A stretch of DNA of 64,000 bases from Epiperipatus broadwayi (Eukaryota > Onychophora > Udeonychophora > Euonychophora > Peripatidae): assembly GCA_028023455.1 (NCBI GenBank), contig JAQFVV010006336.1, positions 372,001 to 436,000 of the forward strand, in the 5' to 3' direction. Below, piece by piece: positions 35,151 through 47,185 of this stretch (its first letter is position 1; each line of letters starts with the position of its first letter). The position numbers were made by a program, and so were the translations under genes. The notes beneath the pieces were generated by a model. It had not been told where the DNA came from. It made no database searches and saw only the letters and a list, made by a program, of their open reading frames with translations.

Positions 35151-37794
35151 TAAAATATGAATAAAAACAAGGCAGATGTAAGAGGCTAGCAAACACAAAT
35201 AGTATTATAATAATCTAAAATAAATAAAGTAAACAAATATGTTGCATCTAGAGACAAAGTCAGCCTAAATTAAAGCCACTAACTTCAGAGCTCTAAATTA
35301 CACTTTCTCAAGCATGGAGTCATTGTTTGCTTAACATTGAGAACTATTCCTATACAATCAACAACAACTGTAATATAGTCTGTCTATGCAGCCAGATTGA
35401 ACTTTATTCAGGATTTGTTAAATTACAGGTTTAAAATGTTGTTTATACTTTGAATGATATGGACATAATGGGTAATTGAAATTAATAAATCATAAGTATT
35501 ATCAGAGATTACTATAATAAACTTTAATTGCTTTATATAAAATTATCACTCACTAAATTGTAGCATGATAAAGAGAACAAAATAACAATCTCTTGTCATA
35601 CCTACTTATAAAGAGATGTAAAAAACAGTCAGTAGCTAAACTATTTTCATTAGAGAGGAAATAATAATAGTAGTGCTAAAGATTTATAATGTTCTTTTAA
35701 AGTTCATACCTATTTCTTTCAGCAGTAAAAGTTCAAGTTCTTTCTTTAGGTAAAGTATATTTCAATGGCCTTTATCTGTTGAATCATAGCTATGGTGATG
35801 ATAGGTTTTGATTCTCATTCAAAATTCATGAGGTATCTTTGATGTAGTTTATTCTTTGCTTGACAGGTGATTTCTTGCTAATGCTTCGCACCTTTGAAGT
35901 TTATGCATATACTGCATATACATATGGGACACAATGTTCAATATGTTTCTCCATTAGTTGATGACTTTTTTTCTGGACTCCATGATGAACTATGGCTTAC
36001 ACTCTACTGATTGGTCAAAATAAAGCATATGGCAGTTTCTCTACTCCTACATGGCATTGGAATCAAAATATATAAATAAACACTATAGCTGAATAAGCTG
36101 AATTACTTAAAGCACACAGAAGAGAAAGCAGAATAAAATCAGAATAATCATCATCATAATAAACTGACTTATAAACCCTATTTATATCGTTCTGATCTGA
36201 TTGATCAGAAAAAATAGGATTTATCTGTAGTCATATGAATCCTTCAATCTACTGCTTGTAAATAATGTCTGATCTCTGTATTTGTCTGCTGCTTGATTTA
36301 CCCATTCATACCATTTACAAATTTTTATCTTTAAAAGGGATTAATAAAATAATCTAAATTACATCATATATTTACCTCCTTATTTAATTAATCAATTTAA
36401 AAACATTTAAATTACTTTTTTTAAGAATTTTATTTCCATTCTGTAATTGTTAATAATTAAAAAAGCACATTTTTTAAAACATACTTTAAAAATAAATTTA
36501 TCATTAATTATACAAGATAAATTTATCTGTGCATATGAATTATATATATATAATTTTTATTTATTAAAATTGTTTAAAACATTTATTTTTAAACTTCTTT
36601 CAAAATTTTTAAATTATGGGCACGAAGCATATATAAATATCCCTTAAAATATTTATGACATTATTAAAATTATTAGAATATATATACATATTAATTCTAA
36701 TCATTCAAATGCATATATTGTTTTTTGGTTTTAATGGGTTTCATGTCACCTATGATGAATTATATTTATTAAGAAAGATACATCTTTTTATTATTAATTT
36801 GTCAATTTATTGTTTTTTTCCCCTTGATAAAAATATTATTTAGAGTATAATTTTATGCAATAAAAAAATCATCTCAATATATTGGATTTCATATATAAGA
36901 AAAGCAAATATGGATATGGAATAAAAATGAAAAAGAAGAATTGACATTAAATGCAGGATGAATATGATTTGTTGAAATGCATCATTTAGCCCTTGCCATG
37001 GACATCTCAGTAATATAAAATTTTATATACTTCATTAACTATACATTTTTTTAGTTATTAAAAAAAAAACTAAAGAAAACTGAATTAGAAAACATAAGAC
37101 ATACTTTTTTAATGTACTATTTCTAAAATAAAAATGTGATAGAATGAAAGCTGATTGGAAAACATCAGACTTTTAAGTATTTCTCATTTCCTAAATTTAT
37201 CATGATTATTATATTAGTGAGTAAAAATTAATCATATTTGAGACTGAAATTGTTAATTTTATTCCCAAATAACAAACACTATTAGAAAATCCTGGTATTT
37301 ATTATTATTGTTTTAGTGTCACATTAGTAAAAACAAAAAAACAAACAAACAGTATATTAATACAAACTTAAATAAAATCAATATTCTGCTGAGATCCTTA
37401 GATAATTTACCATGGATATGTGAGAAAAGAAATCTGACCTTCAATCACCATAGGATATCTGTGATTACATTTGTATTAATAATACCGAGACGACAAAACA
37501 ATTAATTTGTTCTTGCATTTTTATATATAGTTTTTATTTCTTTTAAATTATGCAAATAATAATAGTAATGAAGTTATACATTAAAAAAGTACTCAGTATG
37601 TATTCAGTATATTTAATGGTATTCAATATAATGAATTTAAAACATTGATTAAATTAAATATACTAAATAATTATATTAATAAATTTTTTAAAAATAAATC
37701 ATGTAAATTATTTAGTACTGTATATTAATTGTATTAAATTGATTTTATATTTAATTTTAATATTTTATCAAGTTTTAATTAAACATATTTTTAG

Positions 37795-37826
<32 letters not shown>

Positions 37827-38070
37827 GAAATATTTAATAAACAAATTGTTAGTCATTTCCTTCGATATGTGAGTTTGTATAAAATTGAATTTTCAATTTT
37901 TGTCACACAAAATACATATAGCATACTTTAAAATATGCTTATTTAAGCATTATTCACAGCTTAGTACTGAAATGACAAGTTTCCAAAAACTGTTAACATT
38001 AATATGCCAGACTCTTTTAATAGGGTCAAATATTAAACTTCACCATACTGTATATGCATCTTTGTTGAGT
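35151..38070. other. AT-rich non-coding stretch
   Basis: No gene supported. 36,120-36,210 shares AATCAGAATAATCAT-type sequence with about 11,130-11,250. A (CA)n(TA)n tract lies at 37,796-37,827. Confidence 0.5.
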
Positions 38071-39548
38071 TGGTACTTTCTGATTTTGCCCTATGTCATC
38101 ACTTGAGGGAACTTATTTCCAATAGTCAGAGATAATTATAGAGTTGCAGGCACTAATTTTTAATGACAGTCAAAGTAAAAAAGACCGAACAACAATTTTG
38201 TATTCTAACATTTAATTAAAGTAAAAAACAAACCAAAAACTTAAGTACTAATTAATATACTGAAATAAACAACAACTTGGTATTTAATCAAAAAAAATAT
38301 GTAATTACTAACAAATTGGTAGAATGTAGCATAATTGGGAGTATTTAATGAAAGTGAAAATAAAAAAGATGAAAACATTTTTGTATTCTAATGTTTAATT
38401 AAAGTAAAAAAACAAAAACAAAATGAAAGTAATAAAAAAGTAGTTACACTATGCTAATGGCTTCTAAAATTGTGACAAATAAATCTTTGTTCTTGGTGCA
38501 ATTACTGCCACATAAACTCAGCTAAATAAGAATCCATGTGTTTGCAAGCAATTCCCTTCTGACTTTTATTGCACCATTTAACTAGTCCCCAAAGTCTTTC
38601 TATGTTTGGGGTATGCATTCCAGTAGAAGGATCCACAAAATTAAAACTATGATTAACTTTAAAATGTTCGAATCCTGCATTTCTTAATTCATCAGTTTTA
38701 TAGGCCTTCCAACAGTCAGAATAAATTGTTGATCTTTATGCTATATTTTGTTGAATGGTATCAAGTAGAATGGATGCCCAATATGGAACAGTGACAATAA
38801 AACACTCTTTGGTTTTCCTGTATAAGCCACTAAATAACCACTGTTGTGGAAGTATTCTCCCTTGTTGGTTCTTTTGTTTTATAAAAAGACTATACAATTT
38901 TTCCAAGTCTTTCTATTTTTCACAATGGCTGAATCAATAAACTTTCTTTGCACACTTCTCTTAGATAACTGTTCTAAGAAATGATAGTGTCTTTGCACAA
39001 ATCCAATTCATGTTTTATACATTCAATTGTCATGGTATCTCTACTCCAGTAATAAATAAATTGAATGGCTGTTAGAAACATTATTTTAGAGTCTTCAAAC
39101 CACATGTCTATAAGTAGCACTACATGGCATTGGCAGATTTTTAAATTACATCACCATTCCAGGGTTTAGGCAAAGTACAATTTCATATTGTGGCCATTGG
39201 AGCAGACTTTTTGAGAGGGCAGGATATAGTTTCTTTGGAAAAAGTCCATTGCCTCACATTCTGTGGCTGGTAGATCACAAATTCTCATCATCTTGAGCAT
39301 AAAAAAACAATCAGTGCAGTTTTGGATTTTAGTGAACAAGTAATTATGTATTTGTGAAATGCATTCTGATTCACCATATCATATCATTTTGTCATATTTT
39401 TATACAATAAATTTAAAAATTCACAAGTCACAACTATGTGGTTTATTTACTTTCATTAAACATTAGTCCCTGCAACTGTATAATTATCTCTGACTATTGG
39501 AAATAAGTGCCCTCAAGTGGTGGCATGAGGCAAAATTGGAAAGTACCA
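38071..39548 (-). mobile_element. Merlin-superfamily DNA transposon, inactive
   Basis: Terminal inverted repeats of about 98 bp: 38,071-38,170 and 39,447-39,548, sharing CACTTGAGGG, ATTTCCAATAGTCAGAGATA and TTGCAGG. TTGAG flanks both ends (38,065-38,069 and 39,549-39,553), perhaps part of a target duplication. The reverse strand carries an ISXO2-type (IS1595-like) transposase, the type that defines Merlin elements. A block containing TTTTGTATTCTAACATTTAA is duplicated inside the right-hand untranslated part (38,162-38,230 and 38,347-38,413). Confidence 0.85.
38502..39291 (-). pseudogene. Merlin (ISXO2/IS1595-like) transposase pseudogene
   Basis: N-terminal region from a Met at 39,291: MRICDLPATECEAMDFFQ and then C-x-x-GHNMKLYF, like the zinc-binding start of the family. 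A decayed middle with several stops and shifts follows. The C-terminal half is well kept: RILPQQWLFSGLYRKTKECF, TIYSDCWKAYKTDEL (second catalytic Asp), NFVDPSTGMHTPNIERLWG and SYLAEFMWQ at the stop. These are the signature blocks of ISXO2-type transposases. One in-frame TAA precedes TIYSD, and the first catalytic Asp region (before SLFIKQKNQQG) is damaged. It spans about 263 codons, near the usual size. It cannot be functional. Confidence 0.85.
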
Positions 39549-39549
39549 T

Positions 39550-42500
39550 TGAGGTTAAATTTATGTGATATTAGACTTAGTAATCAATACACATTTTAAA
39601 GTAAAATTAACTATATGTGATATAAATTATGGATTCAGTTTTATATTACACATGTTGAATGAGGGAAGGGAGAAACTGTGATGGCTACTAAAAAATCTAT
39701 TTCTCATTTACATAATCATTGCAAATTAAGAGGTAGGTAATATGTAAAGATCTTAGGAATTCTTTGGTTTTATATATATATATATTCAAAAATACTGAGC
39801 TATATGTTATAAATATTAAAAAAAACATTCTTTAAAATTTGAGTAAGGGCTTAAATTCTAACTAAGTTATTGATTGATTGCTTATCTATATAATTCCTCA
39901 TTTAATCAATTTATTGAAAATACACTTGTTTATTTATTGCTTGCATAATTATTCTGAAAAACTAATAGTATTATTAAATTATTTTAATTATTTTATTTTC
40001 AAGATATTATTTTACAAATTCACATTTCTTAATTGGATTACAAAAAAAATTAAGTAATAACATCTATCAATTTTAGATTTGTGCCAGTTTTAAATATTTA
40101 TGATTTTTGAAAATACTTTTTACTCTTTTTGTTACTTTTTTTCTTTAATAAATGATAGAAACAATTATTACTTTTTTCTAAATTCATTTTTAACAATAAA
40201 AAATAGATTAGTATACTTTAGAATAAAGGTTGTTGTAACAAAAATTAATAAGTTATAAGTCTTATTGCAATGTAGATTACAGAAAGTTCAACCACTTCCT
40301 AATAGTATTAAATAAACTATAATAAATAAGAACAGTTTTCTACTCAACCTCCACCTATAGTAAACTTGAGAAATCACTGACCATCATTTTACTGCATTTA
40401 ATTCTCATATTTAGAAATAAATTTTAGATTATTTATTAAAAAGTCTTAAAAGGTTTGTTAAAAAATTAATTAGTAGAATAAATTATGTTGACAACTCAAT
40501 TCAGGTTTACTGGGTATATACTAGTTAAAATTTTCACCATAATTTAATGAATAATTTACTATTTTATATTATGCTAAAATAGTTTTGTGAGTAGTAAAAA
40601 AATCTTATATTTAGATACATGTAAATAGTTAAAATAATGCCATGTAAAATAGACTTTAAAATGTAGCAATAAATCTTATATCTGTAACGATATTTTTATG
40701 TTACTGTATTATTCAATGTAATTTATTTTTCTAGCTACTTCTGTGAAGACAGCATAATCTCTGTTGTTTAATTATATAACAAAACAAAGTATTACATGAT
40801 ACTCCTAACGTCATTTAGAATGTGTATTAATAACATATACGTAGAATGGTTGGCATTGCTATCTGATGCCTATTAACAATTTACTCACATACAAATACCT
40901 CTTGGTGGGGACTATGTAAAATATATAAATTTACTTTTATATCTGTCTCCACTTCCTTCCCATATTAAACTTATTTTCATTATCTCCAGTTTTTCTTTTT
41001 ATGTTTATTTCATTTTTATTATATAATTATTAATTTATAAAATCAAAATGGCTTTTCAGACTTACTGATTATCATTATCATCAAAAATTAACATTTTTAC
41101 CATTGATGGTCATTATTATTATATTAACTTTTTTCTTTTGATATTGAAAGTTATAAAACTGCAAATTATTGATTTAGCCTTTAAATTGAACGTTTGATGA
41201 AGTCAATTTTGCTCGACTTTTTTTTTTTTAATATTGATTTTATTTGTAACAAAAAAGAGGGGAAAAAGGAAAAGTGAAATTCAAAATAAGATTTGTAAAT
41301 ATATTTAAGTAGCTGAAAATTGTTAATATAAATCTTCATTCTTTAATCTCTGACTCCGAAACATATCTTTTATTAAATAACTTTTTCAAGTCGTTAAAAA
41401 AAAAAAAAAACTTTTATAACATAATATTTGTAAAAAGAAAAATAGTCCAATTATAAATGGATAAATTTGAAGAATAATTGATCTTGGATAAAAAGTATTA
41501 CAATATCTGCCACTGCAACTTTTGTCTTATCTATTATTTAAATATTCTTTTTTTTTTTTTATAAAAATTTGAAAGTAAAATCAAATTTTGTTTTTAAATC
41601 AGCATAAATGTTTCCTCCTATTAATAGCCTATTTATGCAATCTGGGGCAAAGCAAAAAAAGATAACATATGGAATGTTTCGAATTAGATATGACTTTTCA
41701 GATATCTGTGATTTATATCACTAAAATTATTTTGCACTAACAGAGCGGATGAAAAAAAACTTAATGTGATTTCCAATAATACTGACATATCAAATTTTGA
41801 TCGGTGAAACAAATATAACTTTAAAATCTAAAAATAATGTGCAAGAACCGTATTTGTGATGATTAATACTTTGATGATGATAATAGGTTAGTCAGGGCGG
41901 ATACAATCAAAGACACAGCTGATACTTCAACAATTTTTAACTTTAAAATTTATTTCTTTAATAAACGGGAGAAAATAACAATTTGCACCAGAAGTTATTA
42001 AATATTAATAGAAATATTATGTGAAGATTATAATTTATAATGAGTAGTAAAAAAGTTTTCAAGGTAAAAAAAAAATGTAAGTAATAATTCTGGTTCTGTA
42101 ATACACGTATATAATTAAAATTAAATTGATCTGAAGTTACGTCCATATATATATATCCACTACTTGTCTTAAACTTTAGACGATTCCAAAGCATAATTTC
42201 TTTTATACAAAATTACATTGTTGTTGCATTTGATTTAACTTAGTAAGAGAATGGAAGATTTAAGAATTAAAAGTTTCTGAATAAATTCTATAGTGAGAAA
42301 AAAAATGGTTTGACCAAATAAATGAAACTATTGCATTGGATGGTTAAGGGTGGTAGTTGAGAGTCAGAATATGGAGATCAAGATTTTAGTTCAAAATTCT
42401 TATAAAATCCTGAACAATAAATCATTCGATTACATTTTAGTGAAACTGTTGTTGTCAGCTGACATTAATAGCGTTGAAAAGTCCCCCGATTCTGAGCATT

Positions 42501-42656
42501 TTACCATATACATTTGAACATGCATGCTTAAATAGATATATATTGATTATTTATTTCAGTAACTAAAAATAGATTTAAATATTGTAATTAAGTATTATCC
42601 TTTTGTATTTAAATTAGATTATTTATTTATAAGAATTAATTAAGCAAGTTTATATG
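39550..42656. other. AT-rich non-coding stretch
   Basis: No gene supported. A patch at 41,630-41,900 is slightly richer in CpG and GC but has no open frame. Poly-T and poly-A runs at 41,219, 41,396 and 41,550. Confidence 0.5.
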
Positions 42657-42658
42657 AA

Positions 42659-42692
42659 TGATGGTTCAGCACGAAATGCATATTGGGGGTCA
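42659..42692 (+). ncRNA. Truncated hammerhead copy
   Basis: AATGATG then GTTCAGCAC, GAAA (42,673-42,676), TGCATA and TTGGGGGTCA. The 5' strand of stem II and part of box 1 are deleted relative to 43,057-43,078, so it cannot fold as a hammerhead. Confidence 0.7.
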
Positions 42693-43043
42693 TTTGTCTT
42701 TTATTATATCTTTATTTATATGAATTTAAAAAGAATGGTGAAGTATGGAGGTGTTTATCATATCTATAAAGATATTACATACGGGACAGAGAAAGGTGAA
42801 TAACTCCGTGTGTGTAAATTTAAAAAATCAGATATATTAATCTTTAACTGAGATTTAAAGTTTATATTTGTGTTAGAGATAATCTCTAGTTTTAAAAATG
42901 ATTAATAATAATCATTAGTGTATTTATCTGAAATGGATGGCGTCGAAGTTGTGAGTGGAGGAAGTTTAACAATGGTAAATGAAAATGTACAATTTACTCT
43001 AGATAAATACTTTGCATATAATAGAGATATATATGAGAGATAG

Positions 43044-43098
43044 TGACCTGGGCCAACTGATGAGTGCTGGTTCAGCACGAAATGCATCTTGGGGTTCA
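43044..43098 (+). ncRNA. Type I hammerhead ribozyme, complete core
   Basis: CTGATGA at 43,057-43,063; stem II GTGCT (43,064-43,068) with AGCAC (43,074-43,078), loop GGTTC; GAAA at 43,079-43,082; tiny stem III within ATGCAT (43,082-43,087); predicted cleavage after C43,088. Stem I pairs CCAA (43,053-43,056) with TTGG (43,089-43,092). It extends through an internal bulge TGGG to TGACC (43,044-43,048) pairing with GGTTCA (43,093-43,098, one bulged T). Every invariant nucleotide is present. The very short stem III suggests best activity as a dimer. The reverse-strand open frame over this site is incidental. Confidence 0.85.
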
Positions 43099-43180
43099 TT
43101 TGTCTTTTATTATATCTTTATTTATATAAATTTAAAAAGAATGGGGAAGTATGGAGGTGTTTATTATATCTATACAGAAT

Positions 43181-44423
43181 AACTTTATTCATTTAGGTAT
43201 ATTTTAGTTAGAAAAATGTTTCTATCATATTTTAGTTGATGCTTTTTTTTCTAATTAGTCCATCAATACTTAAGATTAATTTATTTGGAATTTAATTTAT
43301 TCGTGGGCAAAAGTGTAATTCTCAGAAAATTCTTCAGCTACCTAAATATAATAAAATAAATTAACTTCATTCTATTTCTGAAGCTTCTACTCAGTTTATG
43401 AGTACATCATATTTTATTTGTATGTAATTATTGATCAAAAAAATACTAGAAAATGATACAATCAATAATAACCTTTTCCATCATTGTTTAGTGGGTTATA
43501 ACAAATGTAGTTTAATTATTCATAAAAAAAATTGTGTAGTTTTTATAAATATTAAGATTTTTTTTACAAAATCTATAAAAAATATGTAGACAAATACATT
43601 TCTATGATATAAAAATGCTATTATTTTATAGTAAAGCATGGGACATTAGAATTCATTAATGTATATAGTTTATCTCTTAATATAAGATGATAGCATAAAT
43701 TGATGATGATCAAGTGTATCATTCTTAGTCATAATACTCAATTGCCTTCATTGTAGATTGATCTTTGTGGTGCATTTATACAGACATATATAAATTTAAA
43801 AAATTGATTAACGTGCCCAATAAATATATGTAACCAATGAAATCTTTCCAGATTTACCACAATTTTCTCCATAGCTTGTTATAAATTTTGAATTTTAGTT
43901 CAATGTAAAATTTCTCGAACTATTCTTTGTCACTGCATATGTATTTCATGAGATGATCGAATGATCTAGATACTTAAAATAATTTAAAATTTTAATCAGA
44001 CTTTTTTATTTAAATGTCTTAATTTCTTGATTTTTAAGCTTAGATGTTTTAACAATCAATTGTATACATATATGGTATCTAAATCGTCATTTCTTCAATA
44101 TTCAATTTTATAATAGCTGGAATGATTTTATTTCCATTAAATTGCCTAATAAAACAAATCTTAAAATATCTGTAACGATTCAAATCTTTTATAATTTGAC
44201 ATACGATTCAAAAACTTGATATCACTCTTGAATTATGAAAGCATAAAATTTCACAGATCAATCCTTTCTTTTATATATGCATTTCTTAAGAAATTCTTAT
44301 TTATCAGATGAGCTAGAGACTCAAGACATCTGAACATTTACACAAAAATGATAATCAAACTTTTTTATTTATAAGACTTATTTACAAAAACATTTGATTA
44401 ATTATAATTATATATATATACTA
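43181..44423. other. AT-rich non-coding stretch
   Basis: Nothing supportable seen. Confidence 0.5.
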
Positions 44424-44496
44424 TAACGTTTTCCGTCTTGCTAGGCCTCTATACGCAATATATTTGTACCATATATAAATAAACGGTACAATACAT
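44424..44496. repeat. Short repeat joining the two ends of the 62.3-63.7 kb unit
   Basis: The left 33 bp (GTTTTCCGTCTTGCTAGGCC and on) matches 62,317-62,350; the right 37 bp (CAATATATTTGTACC, ATATATAAATAAACGGTACA) matches 63,650-63,688. In this copy the two ends abut with nothing between. It is either an extreme internal deletion or an unfilled version of the longer unit. Confidence 0.65.
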
Positions 44497-45719
44497 TAAG
44501 ATAAAATCTGTTTCATAACTTTTTCTTAGAAAGCTATTATATTTAATGTTGGATAATTAGAATAACTTAAAGCTTTATCCAGTAAATAGATGATTAGTAT
44601 TGTAGTAATAACAAATAAAGGAATAAAATGTTTTTTTTTGTGATTTATGAGGGTAATGCCATCTTTATAATCTTAATGTATTTTATTTTTAATAATCAAT
44701 TGATTCTCAAAATAAAAAGGAAAAAAAAAACATTTTTTTTTGCTGCCTGAAGAGGAAATTAGAATTGAAAAAAATAAAAGTTTTGATTTAAAAAGAGCCA
44801 AATGCATTAGTAAATTATTTAGCCCACCCCCCCCATTTGAATTTATTTAATATCTTCAATAATTTCTTCATAAAACATATTCCTTATAAATTTAAGAACG
44901 GAATTTATCAAGCCAGTAACTAACTTTTAGGTATAAAGAGAAAGAAGTAATTTTAACAGGAACCATAAAAAAATTATTTATTCGACACAATAATAAATCA
45001 TCAGTCAGGTATCTCTTAGATGTAAAGGATAGGCAAGAAGATTTTATGACTAAAAGAATTTTATTTTGATAGATTAGTAAGCAGTAAGAAATTGGGAATA
45101 CCTAATAATATGAAAGTCAGACAGGGAAACATTGTACAATATAAAAAAGCTACTTAATTAAAATATGAATAGAATAAAGTTTTGCTTTTTAGAATATTAT
45201 TAATGAATAAAGATAAAATAACGTTTCTCTTTTAGAATATCATTCAAGAACTTTAACTGAATCGTTCTTTTTCCTTTTGATGCAAACTAAAAAGGCCAGT
45301 GTAAAAGCAATAGAAAACAAGGGCTAGTTGAAAACAGGATGAAAAATTATAATTCTCATTTTATATATTTTCTCTTTACAATATTTGAATCAAGAGTTGT
45401 TTGGAAATTTTATAGAAACATATATTTTTTTAAGTTGCTGGTTTTCTCTAACTAATGCGATCTAAATTCCAGTTTATATATACATGTAATAAATTAAGTT
45501 CGATGGCTATTCTTTTAAAAATATATGTAATATTCAAATTTATATATATATTAAATACGTTTTGATTATTTAACGTAATATAGTTGACAAAGATTAAAAT
45601 GAATATAGTCGAAAGTACTTCTAATAGAATATTATTGTATTTAATGTATGTAAAAATTTATATATATATGTGTATGTGTGTGTTTGATTGAGTGAAAAAG
45701 TAATATAACATCTCACCAA
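44497..45719. other. AT-rich non-coding stretch
   Basis: No gene supported. A C9 run lies near 44,825. Confidence 0.5.
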
Positions 45720-45734
45720 TATCTTGCTAAATAT

Positions 45735-46021
45735 CACATGATCACTATCTCTTAATACTAGCACATATTTGTTTATAAACAAAGCAAAACTCTCCATACA
45801 GTATTGCCACCTTGTGCCAACCAGAGTAATCAATGAATGCCAGAAGGCTTGTGCATAAAATCCCTATCTCATCCAATATCCCCAGATTAAGCCAGAAACT
45901 AGTCTGGGGATATTGGATGAGTAGGCATTAGATAGGGATTTTATGCACAAGCCTTCTGGCATTCATTGATTATTCTGGTTGGCACAGGGTGGCAATACTG
46001 TATGGAGAGTTTTGCTTTGTT
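45735..46021 (-). mobile_element. Palindromic hammerhead retroelement, copy 2, with 15 bp target duplication
   Basis: TATCTTGCTAAATAT at 45,720-45,734 and 46,022-46,036 is a perfect 15 bp target duplication. The arms (45,782-45,890 and 45,908-46,018, with CAAAACTCTCCATACAGTA) meet at a shortened apex that keeps GCCAGAAACTAGTCTGGGG but has lost the CTGATGA box. The ~45 bp tail (GATCACTATCTCTTAATACT, the reverse complement of the tail at 47.46 kb) lies on the left, so the element is in reverse orientation. Confidence 0.85.
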
Positions 46022-46036
46022 TATCTTGCTAAATAT

Positions 46037-46419
46037 TCACCATTTTCGTTAGGTGAACCTATCTATTTTTAAAGAGAAAATTATCCAGAAACTTAAATGT
46101 TTGCAAGTGGCTATAGTATAATTCTATCAATTAGAAAAATAACAACAACTATAGAGCATCTCCAAGACAAGTTATATGCTATAACTTAATCTTAATTATT
46201 TACAAGAAATTATTAAAAATGAGTATGGATTGTATCCAAAGAAAATCGATATATTTGTACTTACACACTTAAACAAACACTGTTAAATGCATAAATCAAA
46301 GGAGCTAAATTCATACATTTTACTATTTTATTCTTTTGCATTATCATTAATTATATCCTAGTGAGCATTAAATAAAACAACTTTAAATTTTGGTATTTTT
46401 TGTTATATATATATATATA
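46037..46419. other. AT-rich non-coding stretch
   Basis: Nothing supportable; a (TA)n tract lies at about 46,404-46,420. Confidence 0.5.
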
Positions 46420-46975
46420 TTAATAATTTCACTCTCTGTAGTCATGTTGAAATTTACAGTGTCTATATAAACATATTAGAACATAGATAAAGTTGGATTC
46501 CCATTTTTATTCTTTAAAGGCAGTTGCCTTGCAACAGATTGGGATTGTTGATTATTATATAATGGTATTGTTTAATTGTTAACTGCTTTCATGCATTTAC
46601 ATGGAATACTTATCTAGAATTGATTATTATTAGCTTTTTTATCTAAGTAATACATGGTTTGAGTGCAAATTGAAAGTTATAATTGCTATTAGCAACTAAT
46701 AATTGACTATTTGTTAGTCTACTTTCATAACAAATTGCATTTCTCTGTTCAATTAGGTTTATTTAAACTTCTTTGTATTAATAATTTCTTCTGTAATCAA
46801 GTTGTAATCTTAATGTCTATATAAACATATTAAATCATAGATAAAAGTGGATTTCCACTTTTATTGATTAAAGGAGGTTGCCATAACAACAGATTGAAAT
46901 TGTTGATTGTTAATAATATTGGTATTGTTTAAGTGTTGACTGCTATCATAGATTTATATATAAAATTGTATGCTT
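46420..46975 (+). repeat. Two direct copies of a ~190 bp repeat linked to the 32 kb PLE family
   Basis: Copy 1 at 46,420-46,620 and copy 2 at 46,745-46,970 share GTGTCTATATAAACATATTA-type sequence, CATAGATAAA, GGATTCCCATTTTTATT, GGTTGCC and AACAGATTG...TTGTTGATT in order. The same motif series is recognisable at 32,090-32,140 and, reversed, at 60,990-61,113, next to PLE sequence. It may be the 5' or long-terminal part of that PLE, or a SINE parasitising it. Confidence 0.6.
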
Positions 46976-47172
46976 TATTAACAAGTCATGCATATGGTAA
47001 TTTCTGCTTGCATATGGTCTTAAGTAACTTGCTTTGATAATTAAATAAATAATTCATCAATAATGAAATCAAGAGGAAAATAATGTACATGAAAATAGAG
47101 ATATATTATCTGTGTTTATAAAATCAATTATTGAAACTGATTTTGCTTAAATATTTTCTAAGACTCATTTAC
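46976..47172. other. AT-rich spacer
   Basis: Nothing supportable. Confidence 0.5.
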
Positions 47173-47185
47173 TAGACCAGACTTG

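Larger units (their letters stand above)
42657..43180 (+). mobile_element. Retrozyme-like direct repeat with hammerheads (406 bp spacing)
   Basis: Two copies of a ~125 bp block (from GGTTCAGCACGAAATGCAT through TTTAAAAAGAATGG to GGAGGTGTTTAT) start at about 42,663 and 43,069, 406 bp apart in the same orientation. The second is preceded by a complete hammerhead core; the first has lost about 7 bp of stem II. The sequence between is non-coding. Direct repeats spaced by one monomer, each with a type I hammerhead, are the hallmark of retrozymes, whose RNAs circulate as self-cleaved monomers. Confidence 0.7.

Noticed and set aside
42902-43099. Reverse-strand 65-codon frame
   Set aside because: It is antisense to the hammerhead and its upstream flank. 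The similarity of its N-terminus to the frame at 59.5 kb comes from the shared ribozyme, not a protein.
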